This document shows positions 54,458 through 62,524 of a stretch of 64,000 nt of DNA, in pieces. Position numbers and translations under genes: made by a program. The number at the start of each line of letters is the position of its first letter. The stretch's first letter is position 1. Source of the stretch: Rhodanobacter sp. A1T4 (GTDB lineage Bacteria > Pseudomonadota > Gammaproteobacteria > Xanthomonadales > Rhodanobacteraceae); the NCBI RefSeq assembly GCF_014207185.1, contig NZ_JACHCP010000008.1:186001-250000 (forward strand), read 5' to 3'. Below the pieces are notes generated by a model, which searched no databases, was not told the DNA's origin, and saw nothing but the letters and a program-made list of their open reading frames with translations.

Positions 54458-54957
54458 GACGCGGCTCCCTCGGGCGACGTGACGATCGTCTGCAGAATTT
54501 CGAGCTTGCCCGTTGCCGCCTGCTTGATGGCCGCCCGGATTCGCACGTAAGTACCGCAGCGGCAGATGTTGCCCGACATGGCTGCATCGATCTCCGCGTC
54601 GCTGGGGTTGGGTGATCGTTTGAGCAGGGCTGCCGCCGACATGATCTGCCCAGACTGGCAGTAGCCGCACTGCACGACATCCACATCCAGCCACGCCTGC
54701 TGGACCTTCTGCCCGCTGGGCGTATCGCCGATGGCCTCGATAGTGGTGATGGCCTTACTGCCTATCGACCCCACGGGGAGCACACATGCACGAACCGGCT
54801 GACCGTCCAGATGCACCGTGCATGCCCCGCATTGCGCGATGCCGCAGCCGAATTTGGTTCCCATCAGGCCGATGACGTCGCGCAGAACCCAGAGCAACGG
54901 CATATCCGCAGGAACATCGACCGAATGCGACTCGCCGTTAACGGACAAGGACAGCAT
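54454..54957 (-). CDS. 2Fe-2S subunit, isoquinoline 1-oxidoreductase type
   Basis: 167 residues. The plant-type ferredoxin cluster CGIAQCGAC (Cys 38, 43, 46) plus Cys58 is followed by the all-helical second cluster CGYCQSGQ and NICRCGTY. Transfers electrons from the Mo subunit encoded downstream to the cytochrome. GGAGGT precedes ATG 54957. First gene of the operon, divergent from the XdhC-like gene across ~320 bases that contain an inverted repeat CCGCAA/TTGCGG (55159-55190). Confidence 0.88.
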   Translation of the reverse strand: MLSLSVNGESHSVDVPADMPLLWVLRDVIGLMGTKFGCGIAQCGACTVHLDGQPVRACVLPVGSIGSKAITTIEAIGDTPSGQKVQQAWLDVDVVQCGYCQSGQIMSAAALLKRSPNPSDAEIDAAMSGNICRCGTYVRIRAAIKQAATGKLEILQTIVTSPEGAAS

Positions 54958-55277
54958 AGGTACCTCCGCACTGCGTTGAGAATCCGGGAAACGAGGCTTG
55001 GGCGCCAAGTATCAAACAGCGGGTGGGATTCGCTCCCAGACGGGTGTTGAAAACGCCATTTCAGCAACACATTCGTGAGAATCTCGTATACCAGAAGACC
55101 CCTGCTCGCGATAGCGCGGTGGGCGCACTTACTGACGAATGTCGCGCTAGACTGAAATCCGCAAGCGGGCAGCCCGATAGCGGGTTGCGGACATATTATT
55201 CTGGTCCAGCCAGATTAACGGTCCGCAGCCTTCCGCAGGTTTTGCTGCTTACCCTTCCCAAGCTGGCGACATGATCG

Positions 55278-56372
55278 ATGAATTCGGCGCACGAGCTGAA
55301 CACCCTGATCGATGCACTACGCAAGCTGCGCTGCGATACGCTGCCCAGGGCGGCACTGGCAACACTGACCCGCACGCGCGGCTCCACCTTTCGCCGTCCC
55401 GGCACACGCATGCTTGTGTTGGGTGACGGAAACGTGGTCTGTGAACTGTCCGGCGGCTGCCCGCAACGCGATATCGTGGCGCGTGCGCAGGAAGTCATCG
55501 CCAGCACCCTTCCCCGCCTGATCCAATACAACGCGGATTCGGGCCTCGATGTACTGCTGGAGATGGGTTGCGGCGGTGAGCTTGAGGTATTGATCGAGCC
55601 GCTGGCGACAGCAAATGCGCTCGGTTTTATCGATGCCCTGGCGCAATGCCTCGGTGAGCGACGCTGCGCTTGGCTCGCCACCTTGTTCGCTGTCGACGGG
55701 ATGGTGGCGATGCCCCAGCGGATGTTGTGGTGCGAACGCGATGTCTTGCATGACGATATCGCCGATCCGGCACTGACCCGTTCGATCATCGACGCCGTCA
55801 CGCCGACGACAGGTAAACGCACCACCACGCTGCGCCTGCCATCAGCACGAGGCACGGTCGATGTACTGGTGGAACCGGTAGAACCACCGCACGCGCTGGT
55901 CGTCATCGGCAGCAGTGCCGCCGCACGCGCGCTGTTGCCCCTGGCCAGGGCCTTGGGTTGGCAGACAACCCTGGTCGATCACGATCCGGCGCGCCTGCAG
56001 GCGACGCAACTGCCGGCCGGATTGCATGCCGTTTGTGCAACGCCAGCCAGCTTGTGCAGTGCGTTGCCGCTCGACGCGCAAAGCTCGGTAGTGGTGATGA
56101 CGCACAACCTAGAACAGGACATCGCCTATCTGGCTGCGTTACAGGGCGCGCCGGTGTCCTATCTCGGCGCACTCGGATCGCGTGAACGCGTGGGACGAAT
56201 GCGCGACCACCCCGCGCTTGCCGGGCTGCACGTGCATGCGCCCGCGGGGCTGGACATCGGCTCGGAAACACCAGAGGAAATCGCATTGGCGATCGCCGCC
56301 GAAATCATGGCCGTCATCAACAAACGTGATGGTGGTCGGCTGCGCGACAACGAAGGCGCGATTCACGGATGA
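55278..56372 (+). CDS. XdhC/CoxI family cofactor-maturation protein
   Basis: 364 residues. N-terminal XdhC_CoxI domain (ATLTRTRGSTFRRPGTRML, ELSGGCPQRDIV) and C-terminal Rossmann XdhC_C domain (HALVVIGSSAAARALLPLA, VVMTHNLEQDIAYLAAL, YLGALGSRERVGRM). Family members sulfurate and insert the molybdenum cofactor into xanthine-dehydrogenase-type enzymes. It is divergent from such an enzyme here and overlaps the MocA-like gene by four bases, so it is the dedicated maturation unit. Confidence 0.88.
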   Translation: MNSAHELNTLIDALRKLRCDTLPRAALATLTRTRGSTFRRPGTRMLVLGDGNVVCELSGGCPQRDIVARAQEVIASTLPRLIQYNADSGLDVLLEMGCGGELEVLIEPLATANALGFIDALAQCLGERRCAWLATLFAVDGMVAMPQRMLWCERDVLHDDIADPALTRSIIDAVTPTTGKRTTTLRLPSARGTVDVLVEPVEPPHALVVIGSSAAARALLPLARALGWQTTLVDHDPARLQATQLPAGLHAVCATPASLCSALPLDAQSSVVVMTHNLEQDIAYLAALQGAPVSYLGALGSRERVGRMRDHPALAGLHVHAPAGLDIGSETPEEIALAIAAEIMAVINKRDGGRLRDNEGAIHG

Positions 56373-56995
56373 GCCACCGCGTAGAAAACCCGGCATCGCC
56401 CGTCATCCTGCTGCTTGCAGCAGGCGAAAGTCTGCGTTTTGGCGACATCAAGCAACTGGTCGAGATCCAGGGTGAACCGATGGTGCGCCGTGCCGCGCGG
56501 AGCGCGCTGGAGCAAGACATCCCTGTCGTCGTGGTGACGGGTGCCTATGCTGAACAAGTCGAGGCCGTACTCGACGACTTGCTGTTGCGGTTGATCCGAT
56601 TCGACGGCTGGGTCGAGGGCATGGGCAGCTCGCTCGCCGCTGGCGTTCGTTACCTGGATGTCGAATATCCGCAAGCTTCTGCGCTACTCCTGTGTCTGGC
56701 CGATCAACCGCTCCTGGACCCGGCGTTGCTAGAGCATATGCTCCAGCGACATGCGCTGACACCGGAGCGCCTGCTCGTTAGCGAGCAGAACGGCATATCG
56801 GGTCCGCCGGTGCTGTTTCCTCGGGATTGCTTTGCGGCACTGATGTCATGCTCCGGCCCGCGCGGTGCACATGACTTGATCGAGCGGGAAGCCGTGCGCG
56901 TCGAGCGATTTGCCTCGCTCGGCAGCATCGACGTCGACACCCCGCTGGACCTGCAGCACGTGCGCGACCAGTTGACGAGAAACCGTTCTCGCTGA
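56369..56995 (+). CDS. MocA/MobA-like molybdenum cofactor nucleotidyltransferase
   Basis: 208 residues. [20 protein letters not shown] is the LxAGxSxRxGxxK nucleotide-binding loop. [14 protein letters not shown] and the C-terminal DVDTPLDLQ are typical of MocA/CoxI-associated transferases making the cytosine dinucleotide form of Moco. Overlaps the XdhC-like gene (ATGA). Serves the IorAB-like enzyme. Confidence 0.85.
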   Translation: MSHRVENPASPVILLLAAGESLRFGDIKQLVEIQGEPMVRRAARSALEQDIPVVVVTGAYAEQVEAVLDDLLLRLIRFDGWVEGMGSSLAAGVRYLDVEYPQASALLLCLADQPLLDPALLEHMLQRHALTPERLLVSEQNGISGPPVLFPRDCFAALMSCSGPRGAHDLIEREAVRVERFASLGSIDVDTPLDLQHVRDQLTRNRSR

Positions 56996-57237
56996 CGTCA
57001 GCAACAGTCACTTCACGGGCACCATCGACGGCATCGTCAGCACCTCGGCGCTGGAATTGGGTGTGGACATCAGCAGCCTTGATATCACGTTTGCCGTTTG
57101 TAGGCGAAAATCGTATCGAGCGAAATTGGACGCTAACGCTCACGAAGCTCACCGCGCTTACCGTGGAAACAACACGAGCCAAGCTGTACCGATCTTCGCT
57201 TCTTAAAGTCTCAAAAACAATTTGTAATTGCGTCGGA

Positions 57238-57375
57238 CCTGTATGGAACGCACAGATCTTCGTCGCTGTTCTCGGGGCATCAAATTATATCTATGCCGAA
57301 GCGCACCGGTCGCAGAGTCTCGCGGATTGGATCAATGCCCATATGGCGGAGACGTCGACTTCGACCTGCTCGTAG
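57238..57375 (+). pseudogene. IS21 family transposase (IstA) fragment
   Basis: [20 protein letters not shown] and [13 protein letters not shown] match the DDE core of IstA-type transposases. Preceding and following codons lose similarity. The whole 56996-57447 interval holds no other gene. Confidence 0.75.
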
Positions 57376-57447
57376 CGACTGTTGCCGGTCATCACGAGCA
57401 CGACGTCCCTACCAATGAGATCGTTCTGCTCGACCTACGCGCATAAG

Positions 57448-59988
57448 TTATCTCAGCAGCATCCAGTTTGCGTTGACTGTGATTGTTCCAGTGCCCTGAC
57501 TGAAGTCATTGGGCCGCCACTGACTCGTATACACGATGGGGCCCAAGTCGATGGCGGCGTTCTGTAACAGAATGTCGGATGTTCCATCCGCGTCGAAATC
57601 CCCCGCCACGATGACCTGGCCCGTGGACGGCAGCTGACGTCGTAGGAAGATCTGCCCCAGCTCAATACGGCCGGATAGCTCGTTCTGGAAGTCGGGCGAG
57701 AAAACCGTCATGCCCAGATCGCCGGTGATGGGTTTGTACCAGACGATATTCGCATAGCCCAATCCCCGCGAATCGCCGACACCCGCTATGACCCAGCTGG
57801 AATCAAAAGTACCGGAGACATGACCCCAGTGCTGGTCGTAATAGCTCGTCGAATTCGCAAAGAGCTCGGACGGCTTGAAGTCCGCGCTCCGCTGCATATC
57901 GCCGACTCCAAAACTGAGGATCTCCACATCGCCTTCAGGATTGCGCAGCAGGATGTCCGAATAACCATTTTGATCGAAGTCTCCGATCCACGCTGTGTTC
58001 CAGTCTGATGTCTTCCCCGGACGAACAGCTTCGACGTCGAGAATTCGATCGCCGTCCATCAGCAATACCGTTCCGGTTTGCGTCGTGAAGTTCCAGATGA
58101 GAATGTCGGAGCGGCCATCATTGTTGAAATCACCGACCCCAATGACTCGATCATCCGCTTTCAACGTATACCCAATGGGAGAGTAATACGCCCTTGAGGG
58201 CAACTCCTGCAGATGGACGGGATCCTTCCAGACTCCCAATTCCCCATCGTGGGAGAACAGAACGCTGGCGTAGCCGTCCCCATAAAAGTCACCGATGGCC
58301 TCCTCCTTGAACTCAGCTGTCAGTTCCGGTTGGTGCAGGGATACGGATTCATATTGAAGCGAGGGAGCAGCCGTCGGCTCAACGATTTCTGTCAGGAACT
58401 CCGTCGAGTTCTGGGTATTTCTCCACAACGGATCATAGGTGACGTTTCCATTCAGACTCATCGTGCGGTTGGCATTGAAGGTCACTGCCGGATGCTCGGG
58501 AAGTGCGGTGCCGGCAACGACAACGTTCTCGAAGCGTAGATGTGAAAGCTGATGTTGCTGATCGTAACTCTGCAGCAGGTTCGGGAGTTTTTGCGCGTCC
58601 ACGACCTGAATGTTTCTGAATAGCAGATCATCGATTCCAGCGAGATCACCATTCTCTTTCGAAAAGGGGCCCGGCCGCACGGCCAAACTGAAGAGCCGGA
58701 AGTTGGCGTTTTCCACGCGCAGGTCATCGAACAGATAGTGCCGGAGCGTTCCCTTGCCACCCTGGTGAGCCGAGAAGATCGCCCCTTCCATGCTTTCATA
58801 AGCATATTCGGTGCGGATCACATCCGAATTCTCGACGAGTACGTCATGAACGTTGATGTTGAGGTTGCCGCCCATGGTATCGGAGATCTCGAATGGGGCC
58901 GAATATTTTAGCTGCCAGATCGTGCAGCCACTGATTAGCAGGTTCGAAGAGTTCAAATGGATGGCGCTGTCGCCTACTTTGAAGAAACTGTTGCGAAGGA
59001 TGCTGCCGCGATCGTCCGAGCCGTAGGCAGCTGCCACGCCATCGGTGTTGCCGTGCCACGCGATGATCTTCACGTTGTCGATAACGTTGCGCGTGGCGGT
59101 ATTGTCCTTGCCATCGCTAAAAGTCTTGTTATAGCCGCCGAGCGCGATGTTATAGATCGGGGACTGAATCAGCGTAATGCCCTCGACGTATCCTAAAGTT
59201 TCATTCGGAGCCGAGATCATGGCTGGACAGTTCGGAACGCACGCGCTCTTCTGAAGATTCTCCCCCGAGAGGATGCCTCTTCCGCGAATCGCCCAGTTAG
59301 ATGCGCCATCTGCAACCTGGAAGAATCCTTTGACGTACGCACCGCCCGCCACATAGACCACCTCGCCAGACTGGATCACGTAAGGACTCGTTCCAAGGTC
59401 ATGCACCCCGGGTCCGAAATAGTGGACGCCAGGTTTACTCGGTGGCGGCACATTCGCTTCAGGCGGGTTGGCGAAAATGAGAAGGGGGTTGGTCAAATCG
59501 ACGTTTGACTCCGTGCAGGTTGAGCCGGAGGTACAAAAATCCACGGCGTATTGCCCTGGATGGTTAATCGTAAAGCGAATCGTTGATCCGTCGACGGTGA
59601 CCGGGATCTGGTCATGGCTCGGAAGCACGCGAGCTGAGGTAAAGGGCTGCTGGTTCGTGATGGAGATGGTGACCGAATCGCCAAATGAGAAACTCGTCCA
59701 GGCAGTCGATTGCTCCTCCGTGGAAGAGGTTGGTTGACCGTTCAGTTGGCCATTCGTGAAGCCGGGATTCGGCGTCTGATATACGAACGAGTCGTATGAA
59801 TGATCATTCTGAATGACCTGCACCGAGTACTGCGGCGAGGGGGAAATATCCGAAGGCCCCGGATAGACCGTTACGGATTCCACTTGAACCGGGACATTTG
59901 AATTCTGCCCCCAGGCAATCGTCACTGTTGCGAGGGACAATAAGCCGAGGAGACCGCAGAAACTTGTTCGTACCGAATTCCAAACCAT
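57448..59988 (-). CDS. Secreted GH49-like beta-helix glycanase with FG-GAP repeats
   Basis: 846 residues; signal peptide 1-27 ending TIAWG|QN. An N-terminal beta-sandwich is followed by a right-handed beta-helix with GH49-type active-site stretches: WHGNTDGV near residue 312 and KVGDSAIHL near 337 carry the acidic pair, and NSDVIRTEYAYESMEGAIF follows. GH49 enzymes are dextranases and isopullulanases. Residues ~560-846 contain FG-GAP/VCBS-like calcium-loop repeats (GVGDFNNDGRSDILIW, IGDFDQNGYSDILLR, AGDFDADGTSDILLQ). GGAGGAGG precedes ATG 59988. Probable extracellular alpha-glucan degradation. Confidence 0.75.
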   Translation of the reverse strand: MVWNSVRTSFCGLLGLLSLATVTIAWGQNSNVPVQVESVTVYPGPSDISPSPQYSVQVIQNDHSYDSFVYQTPNPGFTNGQLNGQPTSSTEEQSTAWTSFSFGDSVTISITNQQPFTSARVLPSHDQIPVTVDGSTIRFTINHPGQYAVDFCTSGSTCTESNVDLTNPLLIFANPPEANVPPPSKPGVHYFGPGVHDLGTSPYVIQSGEVVYVAGGAYVKGFFQVADGASNWAIRGRGILSGENLQKSACVPNCPAMISAPNETLGYVEGITLIQSPIYNIALGGYNKTFSDGKDNTATRNVIDNVKIIAWHGNTDGVAAAYGSDDRGSILRNSFFKVGDSAIHLNSSNLLISGCTIWQLKYSAPFEISDTMGGNLNINVHDVLVENSDVIRTEYAYESMEGAIFSAHQGGKGTLRHYLFDDLRVENANFRLFSLAVRPGPFSKENGDLAGIDDLLFRNIQVVDAQKLPNLLQSYDQQHQLSHLRFENVVVAGTALPEHPAVTFNANRTMSLNGNVTYDPLWRNTQNSTEFLTEIVEPTAAPSLQYESVSLHQPELTAEFKEEAIGDFYGDGYASVLFSHDGELGVWKDPVHLQELPSRAYYSPIGYTLKADDRVIGVGDFNNDGRSDILIWNFTTQTGTVLLMDGDRILDVEAVRPGKTSDWNTAWIGDFDQNGYSDILLRNPEGDVEILSFGVGDMQRSADFKPSELFANSTSYYDQHWGHVSGTFDSSWVIAGVGDSRGLGYANIVWYKPITGDLGMTVFSPDFQNELSGRIELGQIFLRRQLPSTGQVIVAGDFDADGTSDILLQNAAIDLGPIVYTSQWRPNDFSQGTGTITVNANWMLLR

Positions 59989-60044
59989 AAAGCCTCCTCC
60001 AGTTCTCGCAACTGACTTTCCTACTTACATCTCGCCATTGATAA

Positions 60045-61187
60045 TCAACGGGTCGGTGTCGGCTCGATCACTACTCGGCCACTTTCCGTTAGAGCACCAC
60101 AACGATAGACATCGAACGGCGGATCACCGATCCAGGAATAATAGATAAGTGCCGTGAGACGCCTCTCATGGATCAGTTGACCAAAGTCCCCCATCATTTC
60201 CTGTACGAGTAAGTTGCGCGAATGCTCATCTGAAGGGCAGCCTTTATTTGCATTCGAAAATCCCCACTCCGTAATCCAGCAAGGCTTGCCATTCGGCGAA
60301 CCGACGGGAGAGCAGACAGGCATAACCAACCCTTGCAAGCTTCGCAAACGATGGATTGCGGAGACCTTGTTACCAGGACCATCACCCCAAGGATAGGTGT
60401 GAAGGTTGTAGGCATCAACGAGCTTGTCCAACCCGTTTGCTCGGAAAAACGCTATCGTCGCGCCAACGCTGACCCCGTCATATTTCTTCGGCGTCGGCCA
60501 CGGTCCTTCTTGCACGATATCGACAAGACTGGTCGGAAGCAGTGGCGTCTTTCGATTAAGTTTCGAACGATCCCGTGCCTGCTTTAGCGCAGCCAATGCT
60601 TTGAGATATTGCAGGTAACCCTTCGCGACTTGCTGTCCTTCCGGATCATGATAAAGATCGTTCAGGCCAAGGACTCTTCCCTCTCCCGGCAAGCTGAAGT
60701 CGGGGTTGTTGCCAGCCATATTGATCTCATTTTCAAATTCGATCCCGGCAAGAACGATTCCGTCGGCGTCGAGCTTATCCATCACCGTCTGGAAATACTG
60801 TCCGGATAGTTCGGGGCTCAAAGATGAAAATGGAGACCCCGCCCATATCCCCGGAAATTCACGTGGGCGGTAGGGGCGTATTGGAGCGTTGGGCGCGTAT
60901 TTCCCATGCAGGATCAAGACAGTCGCAATGCCTTGAGCATCAGCTCTCCTGATGAAATCGATGCTTTTGTCGAGGTCCTGCTCATACATACCAAAGCGAA
61001 TGACGTGGATGCCAGCGGTCTTCAGATTAACGAGGGCTGCATTTTGATCCGCTATGCCGAACTGCAACGGGTGAACGAAGTTGACACCGCGAATGACGTT
61101 CTGCGCATACACCGCTCCACCGAAGAGGGAAAGAACCAGAAGAAAGCCCAGAACTGTGAGCAAGCGACATTGCTTCGTTACGGACAT
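60045..61187 (-). CDS. Secreted glycoside hydrolase, clan GH-A type, paralogue of 1279-2424
   Basis: 380 residues; signal peptide ending GGAVYA|QN. Acid/base Glu154 in FENEIN and nucleophile Glu307 in WITEWGF occupy the same places as in the paralogue. DAYNLHTYPWGDG gives the conserved His. GGAGAAA precedes ATG 61187. Lies 57 bases downstream-to-upstream of the GH49-like gene, so the two may share a transcript. Substrate probably a glucan, by neighbourhood only. Confidence 0.75.
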   Translation of the reverse strand: MSVTKQCRLLTVLGFLLVLSLFGGAVYAQNVIRGVNFVHPLQFGIADQNAALVNLKTAGIHVIRFGMYEQDLDKSIDFIRRADAQGIATVLILHGKYAPNAPIRPYRPREFPGIWAGSPFSSLSPELSGQYFQTVMDKLDADGIVLAGIEFENEINMAGNNPDFSLPGEGRVLGLNDLYHDPEGQQVAKGYLQYLKALAALKQARDRSKLNRKTPLLPTSLVDIVQEGPWPTPKKYDGVSVGATIAFFRANGLDKLVDAYNLHTYPWGDGPGNKVSAIHRLRSLQGLVMPVCSPVGSPNGKPCWITEWGFSNANKGCPSDEHSRNLLVQEMMGDFGQLIHERRLTALIYYSWIGDPPFDVYRCGALTESGRVVIEPTPTR

Positions 61188-61256
61188 GAATTTCTCCGGA
61201 AATAATCAGAGACCGTGTGTTTCAGGACGCATGTGACAGACCAAGCTCGCTGCCTG

Positions 61257-62108
61257 TCAGCGGTCGCTGGACTTGAGTGCGGTGATGCGCAGCGATTGGA
61301 CAACCATGCCGTGACCTTCGGGATGGTTCGGCACGGGACCGTTTGCCCAGTCAGCGAGCGCGGCGGAGAACCAGACATTCGCCGGACCTTTGATAGTGCC
61401 GTTGGTTTTCAGGGCTGCAATAGGTTCTCCGTCGACTTCGAAGATTAGCTCTCTCGGCGTCCACAAAACGCCGTAATCATGGAAGCCATAAGAAAGGTTA
61501 TCGGTGAACTTCGCGCCGAATCCAACGCCCGCATGTTTTTCACTCTTGCTCGTGGGCCAGTATTGCAGTCCGAGGTGGCTGCAATTGGGATATTCGACTT
61601 CACCCACATCAATCTCATAGTGATCTTGAGTGGTCAGCCAGAAAGCGTTGTTCATGCCCTTGATGTCAGCGATTTTCATCCTGGCCTCAAAGAAGCCGTA
61701 GGGATACTGCGCCTTGGTAAATATTGAACCGGTAGACCAGCGGGCACGACAATCGGTCGCGACCAAAGTTTTGAATCTCGCCCCGACGTTCGATGCCTCC
61801 ACGTTACCGGGTCGGCGGCACGATTTGAGGGCCGCCAGATCGTCTGTTTGAGCCGTCCAATCCGACTGAAGCTCGTCAGGTTTTGAGAATGTCGTTGCAA
61901 AGATCGGCGACATAGAAAGATAGTCCGCTATGAGTGCGCGATCTGCCGCCGTAACCGGTCGCCTCGTACCGAACGTTTGGTCCGGGGACCCGAACGTAAC
62001 GGGTCCGGCAAGACTTGTTGCCAGAGCAAACGAACTCATCAGGGTGCTAGCAACAGTCGCGAGAAGGACGCGAACCAACGTCTGCGTGAGAAGGTTGATT
62101 TTCGGCAT
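61257..62108 (-). CDS. Secreted GH16 family glycanase
   Basis: 283 residues with signal peptide (LLATVASTLMSSFALA). Catalytic motif EIDVGE (Glu165, Asp167, Glu170) is the GH16 ExDxxE form. YGFFEARMKI and FHDYGVLWTPRELIFEVDGE are the surrounding jelly-roll strands. Likely endo-acting on a beta-1,3 or mixed-linked glucan. AAGGAAGG precedes ATG 62108. Confidence 0.85.
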   Translation of the reverse strand: MPKINLLTQTLVRVLLATVASTLMSSFALATSLAGPVTFGSPDQTFGTRRPVTAADRALIADYLSMSPIFATTFSKPDELQSDWTAQTDDLAALKSCRRPGNVEASNVGARFKTLVATDCRARWSTGSIFTKAQYPYGFFEARMKIADIKGMNNAFWLTTQDHYEIDVGEVEYPNCSHLGLQYWPTSKSEKHAGVGFGAKFTDNLSYGFHDYGVLWTPRELIFEVDGEPIAALKTNGTIKGPANVWFSAALADWANGPVPNHPEGHGMVVQSLRITALKSSDR

Positions 62109-62255
62109 TTTCCTTCCTTAGCTAATTTCAGTAGGCGCGTATCGGATGGCTAATCAGTTCAAGCCCGTTGCATATTTCGCAGAAATCTCAGATTAACTTA
62201 TTCGGCATTGCACTTTTATGTCTGCCGATCGCGAGTAATAAATACGGCGCGATAT

Positions 62256-62281
62256 AAAAACGCCGCCTAAACATGGCGGCG
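62256..62281 (-). terminator. Rho-independent terminator
   Basis: On the minus strand CGCCGCC pairs with GGCGGCG (62261-62281), followed by TTTTTATA. It ends transcription arriving from the GH64 gene before the GH16 promoter. Confidence 0.75.
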
Positions 62282-62456
62282 TCAGAACTGCAGGGTCGCT
62301 AAGATCAACAGATCAGCGAACGGCTAGATACTGGGGCGGCGCTTCATGCTGAGGGTGGGATACTTCCAAGCGGGGTGTCACCAACAACTCCACAGCTCGC
62401 CTTCTTGATCAGTAGCGTCATCGAGTCTCACACGAGCGAGCGTCCTTCTCGATAGC

Positions 62457-62487
62457 GGACGGCCTCGTTGAATTTCCGAGGCCGTCC
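62457..62487 (-). terminator. 11-bp perfect hairpin after GH64
   Basis: GGACGGCCTCG (62457-62467) pairs with CGAGGCCGTCC (62477-62487), 38 bases past the GH64 stop. No U-tract. Between this and 62281 no gene is seen. Confidence 0.6.
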
Positions 62488-62524
62488 GTCATCATCTGGT
62501 GCATATCAGATCGCTGAGGACATG

